A model generated the notes under the pieces. That model was not told the origin of the DNA, made no database searches, and worked only from the letters and a program-made list of their open reading frames with translations. The translations under genes were made by a program, and so were the position numbers. From OFTM10 sp964196195 (lineage in GTDB: Bacteria; Actinomycetota; Acidimicrobiia; Acidimicrobiales; Aldehydirespiratoraceae), in the NCBI GenBank assembly GCA_964196195.1, contig CAXMSE010000046.1, positions 1 to 40,564 on the forward strand: a stretch of 40,564 nt of DNA. Reading direction: 5' to 3'. Of this stretch, positions 1 through 7,260 are shown in pieces; position 1 is the first letter of the stretch, and each line of letters starts with the position of its first letter.

Positions 1-444
1 GCCGCTCTCTACAACGACGAAGCAGTGATGCGCTACGTCGACGGCGGCACCCGAGACCGCCCCACCACCGCCCACCTACTCGAAGCGAACGCACGCTGCT
101 GGAAGTCCGAGGGCTGGGGGTTGTGGGCGATCCGCGACGCCGAAACAGGCGCCTTCCTCGGTGAAGGCGGACTCCAGAGACTCACCGACGTCGACGGTGC
201 CCAGGTCGACTACGGCTACACGATCAGCCGCCGCAACTGGGACAAGGGTGTCGCCTCCGAAGCCGGCAACGCGATCCTCTACGATGCCTGGACCCGCTTC
301 CCGGGCGACCAGATCCACGCGATAGTGCATCCCGACAACCCCGCCAACGGCGCCATCCTGCGCAAGCTCGGCTTCCGGCGCCTGGAGGATCAGCTGGTGC
401 ACGGCATCGAACAACAGATCTGGGAAATCCAGAGGTTGGGCTGA
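1..444 (+). CDS. GNAT family N-acetyltransferase, 5' end missing
   Basis: The reading frame is open from the first base to the TGA at 442-444, so the gene begins before the window; 147 residues are visible. It looks like a RimJ/RimL-type acetyltransferase, which moves an acetyl group from acetyl-CoA to a protein N-terminus or small amine. The acetyl-CoA loop appears as RRNWDKGVASEA, and the family's C-terminal signature is seen as HPDNPANGAILRKLGF. The N-terminal part of the fold is cut off, so the substrate cannot be judged. The next gene is 65 bases downstream in the same direction; I see no clear terminator between them. Confidence 0.85.
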   Translation, partial: AALYNDEAVMRYVDGGTRDRPTTAHLLEANARCWKSEGWGLWAIRDAETGAFLGEGGLQRLTDVDGAQVDYGYTISRRNWDKGVASEAGNAILYDAWTRFPGDQIHAIVHPDNPANGAILRKLGFRRLEDQLVHGIEQQIWEIQRLG

Positions 445-509
445 GGCCCTCACAGCTTCCTCACGACTTGTTCGCAACCTCATCTTGATCGGCGTGCATC
501 GTTTGGGTC

Positions 510-929
510 ATGAAGCGAGCCGCCATCATCATCACCCTCATGTTGTCGGCCGCCGCCTGTGGCCCAACTGAGACCGACACCACCACCGGGTCGACCACAT
601 CCACCAGCGTGCCCGTTCCCGACTCGGACGGTCCGATCGAATCGTTGGCGATCGATCCCGGGGCCGACCCCGACTTGGCGACCACCAGCACCCTGCTGGA
701 GTCGACTGGTTCCGGTGACGCCGACCAGCCCACCACCACGACTGTGCCGGCCGTGTCCTCCAATCCCGCGGCGGGCGCCGACGACGGCAGCGCTGAGGCC
801 CTGGCCGATGCCACCGCCGCCCTCGATGTACTCGACGACCTCCTCGCCGACATGAGCTCCGAGATAGACGGGCTCGCCGGCGATCTCGCCGCCGACGCCG
901 ACGCCAACGCCAGCTCCGGCAATGGCTGA
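510..929 (+). CDS. small secreted lipoprotein, unknown function
   Basis: A 139-residue protein with a lipoprotein signal peptide: MKR, a hydrophobic run, and a lipobox SAAAC with the acylated Cys at residue 17. The mature part starts with a long Thr/Ser/Pro-rich linker (residues about 20-85), usual for a cell-wall-spanning tether. It ends in an Ala/Asp/Leu-rich segment that looks helical (about residues 88-135, with repeated 'AxxALDxLDDLLADM' character). I do not recognise a family. The next gene, also exported and helix-rich, follows 57 bases later, so the two may be co-expressed and act together at the cell surface. The ATG lacks a convincing Shine-Dalgarno sequence. Confidence 0.7.
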   Translation: MKRAAIIITLMLSAAACGPTETDTTTGSTTSTSVPVPDSDGPIESLAIDPGADPDLATTSTLLESTGSGDADQPTTTTVPAVSSNPAAGADDGSAEALADATAALDVLDDLLADMSSEIDGLAGDLAADADANASSGNG

Positions 930-936
930 ACTCACA

Positions 937-958
937 CCCCCAACCACAGTTCTGGGGG
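937..958 (+). other. stem-loop in the leader of the secreted-protein gene
   Basis: CCCCCA (937-942) and TGGGGG (953-958) can pair around a 10-base loop between the lipoprotein and secreted-protein genes. There is no T-run after it, so it is a poor intrinsic terminator. It could be a processing or stabilising element, or chance. The ribosome site AGGAG of the next gene lies downstream of it. Confidence 0.3.
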
Positions 959-986
959 AACAGACCCACCCATCAGGAGATATCCA

Positions 987-1736
987 ATGACCATCCGACT
1001 CCCCCGCCTCACCGCCGCACTCTTGGTAGGTGGGCTCACCATCGGGGCCGCGACGCCGGCCTTCGGCCAGGAAGAATCAGGCGAAACCGAAGGCGACACA
1101 GAACATGTCGTCAACCTCAGGTCACGATGCCAGCAGGCCATCGAACGCCGCCTCGGAGACCTGAACCGCGCCCAGGCCCGCATCGACGGAGTCGACGTGC
1201 TCACCGCAGCCCACGAGAACTCCCTCGATGCCATCATCGACTCCACCGAGAGCGGGCTCAGCCAACTCTCCGCCAGCATCGCCGACGAAGACAACCGGCT
1301 CGAACTGGTACAACTCTGCAGCCAGATCGCCGCCGAATACCGTGTCTACCTGGTGGTGCTGCCCCAGACCCACCTCACCGTCGGAGCCGATCGTGTGGAC
1401 GCTGCCGCTGCCCGTGGCGACGAATTGATCAGCACCTTCGACGAGACGGTCGAAGCCGCCATCGCCGCCGGCGCAAACGTGGACGCGGCTGTCGCCCTTC
1501 GCAACCAGGCCGTCGCCCATCTCGACATCGCCGAATCGTCCAACTCCGGCGTGGCCGCCGGCGCTCTCAGCGTCACCCCCGCCGGCTACAACGACGGATC
1601 CGGCGAAGTGATCCTCGACACGGTGCGGGGCGATCTGCGCACCGCCCACGCCGAGCTGAAGTCGGGCCTGAAAGATGGCAAGGCTGCCGTGCACGCCCTT
1701 CGTGGCGCCATCGGCGATCTCGAGGACGCCGCCTGA
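987..1736 (+). CDS. secreted helical protein, unknown function
   Basis: A 249-residue protein with a clear Sec signal peptide (residues 1 to about 27, ending near TPAFG-QEE). An AGGAG ribosome site eight bases before the ATG supports the start. The mature part is Ala/Asp/Glu-rich and predicted by eye to be mostly helical. It has two cysteines (in RSRCQQ and VQLCSQ) that could form a disulfide outside the cell. No recognised domain. It follows the lipoprotein gene by 57 bases in the same direction and is closed by a strong hairpin terminator at 1811-1850, so the two likely form one unit. Function cannot be assigned. Confidence 0.7.
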   Translation: MTIRLPRLTAALLVGGLTIGAATPAFGQEESGETEGDTEHVVNLRSRCQQAIERRLGDLNRAQARIDGVDVLTAAHENSLDAIIDSTESGLSQLSASIADEDNRLELVQLCSQIAAEYRVYLVVLPQTHLTVGADRVDAAAARGDELISTFDETVEAAIAAGANVDAAVALRNQAVAHLDIAESSNSGVAAGALSVTPAGYNDGSGEVILDTVRGDLRTAHAELKSGLKDGKAAVHALRGAIGDLEDAA

Positions 1737-1810
1737 GCCACGCCGAGTGGAGTCCAATCCACAACGCCACGGTCCCCGAACGTTTCCCGCAGCCGGGGCC
1801 CGCTGACGCC

Positions 1811-1850
1811 GAGCCGCCGCGACCCCCGGTCGCGGCGGCTCGTGTTTGTT
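1811..1850 (+). terminator. strong intrinsic terminator
   Basis: A perfect 14-base-pair stem, GAGCCGCCGCGACC (1811-1824) with its complement at 1828-1841, closes a three-base loop and is followed by GTGTTTGTT. It lies 75 bases after the secreted-protein stop and ends the lipoprotein/secreted-protein unit. Confidence 0.85.
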
Positions 1851-1903
1851 CCCGGATAGTCGACCAGAGCACCCAGGCCTCGGACCGGCCCGCGCCCACC
1901 GGA

Positions 1904-1909
1904 TAGCGT
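1904..1909 (+). promoter_or_regulatory. -10 element, probably leaderless transcript
   Basis: TAGCGT lies seven bases before the GTG start of the glutamate-synthase-like gene and there is no Shine-Dalgarno sequence. Transcription would begin at or next to the start codon. The same hexamer is used before the GH2-like gene and before sdhC. Confidence 0.55.
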
Positions 1910-1916
1910 CACGGAT

Positions 1917-3371
1917 GTGAGCTGGTGGCTGTGGCTGATCATCATCATTGTGGGTCTTGGCATCGTGGTCGCGATCTACGACCTCACCCAGAAGCGTCAC
2001 GCGATACTGCGCAATTATCCGGTAGTCGGCCATCTCCGTTTCTTGCTCGAATCGGTCGGCCCCGAGCTACGCCAGTACATCGTCACCGACAACGATGAGG
2101 AACTCCCCTTCTCGCGTGACCAACGGCGCTGGGTGTACGCCTCCGCCAAGGGCGAGAACAGCTATTTCGGATTCGGGACCGACAACCGCTTCGACGTGGC
2201 CGGCTATCCGTTCTTCCACCATGCACCCTTCCCCATCGACGGCGACGCCGATGAGCCGGTCAGCGGCGCCAAGGTGTTGGGCGAGTGGCGCGATCGCCCC
2301 GGCCAGTTCACGCCGGCTTCGATCGTCAATGTCTCGGCCATGAGCTTCGGCTCACTCTCCAGCGCTGCGATCCAGGCCATCAATCGAGGCGCGGCCATCG
2401 CCCGCTGCCTCCACAACACCGGCGAGGGTGGGATCAGCGCCCACCACCGCAACGGCGGCGATCTAATCCTCCAGGTCGGCACCGGCTACTTCGGTGCCCG
2501 CGACAGTCACGGTGCATTCTCGATCGACACCCTCCTCGAGTCGCTAGTCGACACGCCGGTGAGAGCGATCGAGATCAAGCTGAGTCAGGGCGCCAAACCC
2601 GGGCTCGGGGGTGTCCTACCCGCCGCGAAGGTCACGCCCGAGATCGCGGCCGCCCGCGGCGTACCGGTGGGGATCACCGTCCACAGCCCGGCCCGCCATC
2701 GCGAGTTCGACGACATCACCACGATGGTGGAGTTCATCGAGCGCATCGGGGAGGCCACTGGGCTACCAGTGGGAATCAAGTCGGCCATCGGGGGATCCGA
2801 GTTCTGGACGGAGCTGGCCGACCACATGGCCGACACCGGCCGCGGCCCCGACTTCATCACTGTCGACGGAGGTGAGGGGGGCACCGGTGCCGCCCCTCTG
2901 GTGTTCGCCGACCATGTCGCCCTTCCGTTCCGCCAGGCTTTTCCGGTCGTACGCCAGGCTTTCGATCGCCACGAGCTCACCGAGCGACTCACTTTCGTAG
3001 GCGCGGGCAAGCTCGGATTCACCGCCGACGCAGCAGTGGCGCTGGCGATGGGCGCCGACCTGATCAATGTGGCCCGAGAGGCCATGCTCTCGATCGGCTG
3101 CATCCAGGCCCAGGAATGCCATACCGGCCATTGCCCGACGGGCGTCGCCACCCAGAAGCGCCGCCTCGTCCGGGGTCTCGATCCCACCGACAAGTCCGTA
3201 CGACTCGCTACCTACGTGCTCGCCCTCCAGCACGACCTGAGGGCCCTCGCCCACGCCATGGGCCACGATCACCCGAGCAAGATCCGCCTCGACCAGATCA
3301 CGATCGCCGATGGAAACGGGGCCTTCACCTCCGCCTCCGAAGTCTTCGCCCGCCCCAAGGGCCTTTTCTGA
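1917..3371 (+). CDS. FMN-binding glutamate synthase family protein, membrane-anchored
   Basis: A 484-residue protein made of one N-terminal membrane helix (WWLWLIIIIVGLGIVVAI, residues 3-20) and the FMN-binding TIM-barrel domain of glutamate synthase (about residues 85-470). The 3Fe-4S cysteine cluster pattern C-x5-C-x4-C is present (CIQAQECHTGHC), followed by PTGVATQ. The amidotransferase and alpha-helical domains of true GltB are absent, as in the stand-alone YerD-like family, whose substrate is not known. Glutamate synthesis should therefore not be assumed. It probably faces the cytoplasm while anchored to the membrane. The GTG start is preferred because an in-frame ATG is lacking upstream and a -10 element sits seven bases before it. 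The stop codon lies inside a large hairpin. Confidence 0.88.
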   Translation: MSWWLWLIIIIVGLGIVVAIYDLTQKRHAILRNYPVVGHLRFLLESVGPELRQYIVTDNDEELPFSRDQRRWVYASAKGENSYFGFGTDNRFDVAGYPFFHHAPFPIDGDADEPVSGAKVLGEWRDRPGQFTPASIVNVSAMSFGSLSSAAIQAINRGAAIARCLHNTGEGGISAHHRNGGDLILQVGTGYFGARDSHGAFSIDTLLESLVDTPVRAIEIKLSQGAKPGLGGVLPAAKVTPEIAAARGVPVGITVHSPARHREFDDITTMVEFIERIGEATGLPVGIKSAIGGSEFWTELADHMADTGRGPDFITVDGGEGGTGAAPLVFADHVALPFRQAFPVVRQAFDRHELTERLTFVGAGKLGFTADAAVALAMGADLINVAREAMLSIGCIQAQECHTGHCPTGVATQKRRLVRGLDPTDKSVRLATYVLALQHDLRALAHAMGHDHPSKIRLDQITIADGNGAFTSASEVFARPKGLF

Positions 3372-3411
3372 GCACGTACGCGCGCATACCGCGCGCCAGC
3401 GCTCAGAAAAG
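3363..3411. terminator. two-part hairpin between convergent genes
   Basis: An 11-base perfect inverted repeat, CTTTTCTGAGC (3363-3373) and GCTCAGAAAAG (3401-3411), encloses an inner GCGCGC/GCGCGC hairpin (3380-3396). The outer arm contains the stop codon of the upstream gene. Because the arms carry an AAAA/TTTT run, it could stop transcription from both sides, but the run is in the stem rather than after it. Confidence 0.5.
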
Positions 3412-3421
3412 TCTTCTTGCC

Positions 3422-4045
3422 TCAGCTCCAGCTTTCGGGGTCGGCCGGATCTCCGAAGAGTTCGATATTACCGAACTCGGGATCGGGGGTCACCGAGGCT
3501 TCCGGGGGCCAGATGCCGGCGCCGGCGGCCACATCAGAGCGGCCCCCTCCCGTTCCCCACTGGACGTAGGAGAAGATCTCATCGGAGTTGGCGAAATCGC
3601 GCGACGTGTAAAGGGCAGCCTCGCCGCCGGCAATGTCGAGACCGCCGGCCACGCCCGCCGGTATCTGGATCGAGGTGCCGGCCGCGATCACGCCACCATC
3701 GACCACGGTTCCTAGATCGGTATATGACGGAAACTGACACAACCAGATGCCATTGACGTCGACGTCGACGTCGCCAGAGTTGACGATCTCGATGAAGCCC
3801 GCTTCGCCGAACTCGACGATGGTGATCTGTAGATCATGAATCGCCACCGTGCCCTCGGGACTTGCCTCGGTTGTGGTGGGGGCAGCGGTGGTTGGTTCGT
3901 CGACGGCCTCCACGACCTCGGAGGAAGATTCACCGGCATCATCGTCGGGAGCCACTTCTCCGTCATCGCTATCGCTGCTGCAGGCCGCGGCGACAAGCGC
4001 AAGCAGGGCGAATAGGGCGACGATCAGACGGCGGGATCGATTCAT
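3422..4045 (-). CDS. lipoprotein with lamin-tail-like domain
   Basis: A 207-residue lipoprotein: signal peptide with lipobox LVAAAC (acylated Cys at residue 22), an acidic Ser/Thr/Pro linker to about residue 65, and then a beta-rich domain (about 66-200). The phrase FIEIVNSGDVDVDVNGIWLC resembles the lamin tail domain, where 'E(F/W)IEIxNxGxxxVDLSGW' is typical; this match is by eye. In bacteria such domains sit on secreted or surface proteins and are thought to bind nucleic acid, sugar or other proteins. AGGAG eight bases before the ATG supports the start. The gene converges on the FMN protein and is preceded by two inverted repeats (4101-4118, 4146-4165). Confidence 0.75.
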   Translation of the reverse strand: MNRSRRLIVALFALLALVAAACSSDSDDGEVAPDDDAGESSSEVVEAVDEPTTAAPTTTEASPEGTVAIHDLQITIVEFGEAGFIEIVNSGDVDVDVNGIWLCQFPSYTDLGTVVDGGVIAAGTSIQIPAGVAGGLDIAGGEAALYTSRDFANSDEIFSYVQWGTGGGRSDVAAGAGIWPPEASVTPDPEFGNIELFGDPADPESWS

Positions 4046-4100
4046 GTGAGTCTCCTGGCAGAAGTTGGGGTGACGTTAGCGGTGTCGGGCGGCGACCATT

Positions 4101-4118
4101 CTCGCCTCGCGAGGCGAG
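4101..4118. promoter_or_regulatory. 18-base perfect palindrome
   Basis: CTCGCCTCGCGAGGCGAG is a perfect palindrome without a loop, between the end of the UPF0182 gene and the lipoprotein start. No T-run follows on either strand, so an operator is a better reading than a terminator. It lies 56-73 bases upstream of the lipoprotein ATG. Confidence 0.4.
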
Positions 4119-4145
4119 CAGTTCTATCGGCTGGAGTACACACAC

Positions 4146-4165
4146 TGTGTCATATTGCTGACACA
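4146..4165. promoter_or_regulatory. 7-6-7 inverted repeat, operator-like
   Basis: TGTGTCA (4146-4152), six bases, TGACACA (4159-4165). The size and spacing fit a dimeric repressor site. On the minus strand it overlaps a possible -35 (ATGACA) for the lipoprotein gene. It starts six bases after the UPF0182 stop codon. Confidence 0.4.
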
Positions 4166-4170
4166 CGGGC

Positions 4171-7100
4171 TTAGGCGTTGACCTCGCCGGGATCGACTGC
4201 ATCCGGCGTCGAAGCCTCAAGCTGGGCCGCACGTTTGAGCAGTTCCGCTATCCGATCGAGCAGGGTGGCGGCCGCAACGCGGTCGGGAGGATCCTCTGCC
4301 AGAGCGGTGTCGCGAGCCTCGAACAGCTCCAGGATTTCGGCCAGAAGCATCTCGCTGGTGTCGGGCGGCGCAACCTCGTCGTCGGGCTGAGGATCCGCGT
4401 CGCCTTGCTGGTCAGAATCGTCTTGCGTCTCATCGTCATCGAGCCCACCCGGGATCGCGCCGAGTACGTCGCTGAAATCGGCCCCGTCGAAAAGCTTGCC
4501 GAGCGCATCATTGAGATCTTCACCGATCGCGATCTGCTCGCCTTCACCGACGGTGGCGATTACTGCTTCAAGCGTCGGAACAGAAGACGTGCCCTCTGCG
4601 GCTACGTAGAGCGGCCGCACCCACAGGATCGAATCCGCGATCGGCAGCAAAAGCAGATCGCCGAACTGGACCAACGAACCGGAGTCGTCGAGCAGGGTGA
4701 GGCGACTGGAGATCTCCTCGTTTTGTGCGATCGCTGACGCGACGAGCACGGGCCCGGGCGCGTCGGGACTCGTGATCTCGTAGCTCACCAGACGGGTGGT
4801 GCCGTCGAGGCGCGTCTCTCCCACCATGAACGCCTCGAGTTCGCGCCGATCGTCGTTTTCATCGAACGGCACGAAGGTGCGCAGGGTAACAAAAGAGGCC
4901 TCGGTCTCGCCCGGGAGTTTGAGCAGGGTGTAGTAGGGGTCGATGCGCTCTTCACGGGTGGTGATGAGACCGGTGTCTTCGTCGGTGATGGCCTCAGAAG
5001 TGGACCCCGCGACAACTTGGCGACCCGGATTCTGGGCCACCGCCCACCGCTCGGTGCCGATGACGAGACTCTCAGGATTGGAAACCTGGTAGCGCGCCCA
5101 CATGTTGGTCTGAACCCGGAACAGGTCCTGGGGATAGCGCAGGTTGTCGCGAAGCGCATCGGGCATGTCGTCGAAGTCGGTGAACAGATCAGGAAAGGCC
5201 GAGCGCCACGCGTCGATGATCGGATCATCGACCGGCATCACATAGAAGCTCACATCGCCGTCGTAGGCGTCAACCACAGCCTTCACCGAGTTGCGCACAT
5301 AGTTGAAGGAGGCGCCGGCCAGCCCGCCGGTGATGAGGCGGCTGTTCTCCGCCCGCTGGGAGTAGGGGAACCGGTCTGTGGTGGTGTATCCGTCGATCAC
5401 ATAATGGACCCGGCCCTCGAGCACCACCGGATACGCATCGGCGTCGAACTCGAGGAAGGGAGCTAGCTCCTCCACTCGGTCGTGCACGTCACGGATGTAG
5501 ATGACGCGGGTGTCGTCGTCGACGAAGTTGGAGATGAGCGGTTCGATCTGACCGAATCGCATCGCAAAAGCTACCCTCCGGATGAACGAGCCGAGACCCA
5601 CCCCGCTCTCGCCCTCGTAGCGGGTGAGGACATCCTCGCCGGTAGCACTGTCGACGTAGTCGATTTCATCGACCGACGCCCCTACCAGCGCATATCCGCC
5701 GAGCCCTTCGCCGTGATAGATCTGGGGCGTGTCGAGCTGGAGGTCGATGCTCGGATCGATCTCCACCGGAAGCCCGCCAGCGAGGAAGTTGGGCCTCCCC
5801 TCGCCGGTGGTGGCGTTGGCCTGGGCCACCGCCACGCCATAGCCGTGGGTGAGGCGCACATGCTCGCGCTCCCAGCTAAGTCCGCCGAGGGCAAGCTCAC
5901 GGCTTCCGAGCACGACCTGGGTGACTTCGCCGTCGATCATGTATCGGTCGGTGTCGAGCGTGCGGGCGAACGTTGGGCCGACATCAACCAGCGATCCGGC
6001 GAACTGGTAGAACTCGCGCTCGGCCTGGAACCGCTCGAAAGTGGGATGGGCGACCAGAGGATCGAGCACCCGGGCATTTCGAATCGTCTCGGCGTTGCTG
6101 CGCAACTCTTCCGCGGTGAGGTCTTCGGTGTAGTCGAAGGTGGCCTCCGACAGATCGACACCGGGCACCAATCCGAACGCGGCGCGGGTGGCGTCGATGT
6201 TGCGCTGGGTGAACTCGGCCTCACGCGTGGTTTCGTTTGGCTCCACCTGGAAACGCTGGACGAAGGCTGGGTAGATCCCGCCCATCACGATGGCTACAAA
6301 AGACCAGAGCCCCACCGCCAGTATCGGCATCACCCAACCGCGGAGGCGGAGGTTGATCACGAGCAACACCACCGCCGACAGCGAGATCGCCATCAACAGA
6401 TAGGTGGCGGGAAGCTGGGCGTGGATATCGGTGTACAGGGCGCCGTCTACGACGCCGCGCCTCGACACTGTGAGTTCGTAGCGACCCAGCCAGTAGTCGG
6501 CAGCCTTGATGAGGGCGAGCACAGCCAGCACGGCCGACAGGTGCACCTTCACATTCGATGAGACCCGCTCGCCGGAGGTGACCGCGATACGGATCCCGCC
6601 GTTGAGGTAGTGCGCAATGGCGGTGAGGATGAAGATGACGATGAAGGCCGCGAAGGCCCAGTTCACCACGAAGCTCAAGAAGGGAAGCTGGAAGACATAG
6701 AAGCCGACATCGGTGTCGAACTGGGGATCATCGATCCCGAAGTCCTGACGATTGACGAAGAGCAGCCATTCCTTCCAGTGCCCCCCGACGCCGGCGGCAG
6801 CGATCAGGGCGAATAGCGCCGACACCGCGGCACGGATCATTCCTGCGCGGCCGGCCACGATCTCGTGGTAGCGAGCGAGGAGTTCCTCCTCAGGGCCCGG
6901 GGCCCTCAATACGGGGGCACTCCTGTCGGCGATGAACAAGTTGACCCAGAGGACCACGAAGAAGGTACCGGCGAATATGAGAGTGAGCGCGATCTTCGCT
7001 CCCAGCACTCTCCCCCAGACGTCGGTGCGATCCAGAGCATCGAACCACAGGTAGTCGGTATAGAACCCGGCGATCCCACGCAGCGACAGCGCGACCACGA

Positions 7101-7191
7101 CGACGACCGCGAACACGATCGCGATAACCACCCGGCCTCGGCCACTGAACCGTGAGGATCCACCTCGAGGCATATCTTCAACTCGGCGCAT
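4171..7191 (-). CDS. UPF0182 family large membrane protein
   Basis: A 1006-residue protein matching the UPF0182 family (COG1615; Rv3193c in Mycobacterium tuberculosis), of unknown function. Seven membrane helices occupy the first third (about residues 18-38, 65-88, 118-138, 168-198, 213-238, 262-284, 288-312). A large domain outside the membrane follows, and then an acidic Asp/Gln/Pro-rich stretch (about 905-940) and a C-terminal helix. Two ATG codons compete. The first (7191) has TAGGGT seven bases upstream and so fits the leaderless pattern seen elsewhere here; the second, at 7173, would leave no good ribosome site. It belongs with the DivIVA-like and PDZ-Lon genes upstream on the same strand, an association also seen as Rv3193c-Rv3194c, which suggests a shared envelope role. 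Confidence 0.92.
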   Translation of the reverse strand: MRRVEDMPRGGSSRFSGRGRVVIAIVFAVVVVVALSLRGIAGFYTDYLWFDALDRTDVWGRVLGAKIALTLIFAGTFFVVLWVNLFIADRSAPVLRAPGPEEELLARYHEIVAGRAGMIRAAVSALFALIAAAGVGGHWKEWLLFVNRQDFGIDDPQFDTDVGFYVFQLPFLSFVVNWAFAAFIVIFILTAIAHYLNGGIRIAVTSGERVSSNVKVHLSAVLAVLALIKAADYWLGRYELTVSRRGVVDGALYTDIHAQLPATYLLMAISLSAVVLLVINLRLRGWVMPILAVGLWSFVAIVMGGIYPAFVQRFQVEPNETTREAEFTQRNIDATRAAFGLVPGVDLSEATFDYTEDLTAEELRSNAETIRNARVLDPLVAHPTFERFQAEREFYQFAGSLVDVGPTFARTLDTDRYMIDGEVTQVVLGSRELALGGLSWEREHVRLTHGYGVAVAQANATTGEGRPNFLAGGLPVEIDPSIDLQLDTPQIYHGEGLGGYALVGASVDEIDYVDSATGEDVLTRYEGESGVGLGSFIRRVAFAMRFGQIEPLISNFVDDDTRVIYIRDVHDRVEELAPFLEFDADAYPVVLEGRVHYVIDGYTTTDRFPYSQRAENSRLITGGLAGASFNYVRNSVKAVVDAYDGDVSFYVMPVDDPIIDAWRSAFPDLFTDFDDMPDALRDNLRYPQDLFRVQTNMWARYQVSNPESLVIGTERWAVAQNPGRQVVAGSTSEAITDEDTGLITTREERIDPYYTLLKLPGETEASFVTLRTFVPFDENDDRRELEAFMVGETRLDGTTRLVSYEITSPDAPGPVLVASAIAQNEEISSRLTLLDDSGSLVQFGDLLLLPIADSILWVRPLYVAAEGTSSVPTLEAVIATVGEGEQIAIGEDLNDALGKLFDGADFSDVLGAIPGGLDDDETQDDSDQQGDADPQPDDEVAPPDTSEMLLAEILELFEARDTALAEDPPDRVAAATLLDRIAELLKRAAQLEASTPDAVDPGEVNA

Positions 7192-7198
7192 CGGCGCA

Positions 7199-7204
7199 AC
7201 CCTA
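7199..7204 (-). promoter_or_regulatory. -10 element before the UPF0182 gene
   Basis: On the minus strand TAGGGT stands seven bases before the ATG at 7191 with no Shine-Dalgarno sequence. It supports the upstream start and an independent leaderless transcript within the apparent operon. Confidence 0.45.
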
Positions 7205-7260
7205 CCGGTCGTCTGGCAGGTGTCGTTGTCGAGGCCTCGATCGGGTCGCCGAAGTCGGTC

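Noticed and set aside
1122..2033. 303-residue open frame on the minus strand over the secreted protein and terminator
   Set aside because: It crosses a strong terminator and a leaderless promoter of the plus strand and has low-complexity Gly/Val/Asp sequence.
1917..3371. True glutamate synthase large subunit gltB
   Set aside because: Only the FMN and 3Fe-4S domain is present, at 484 residues with a membrane helix; the amidotransferase and C-terminal domains are missing.
5482..6561. 359-residue open frame on the plus strand opposite the UPF0182 gene
   Set aside because: It lies wholly inside a strongly recognised family member on the other strand; its product is His/Arg-rich and has no family features.
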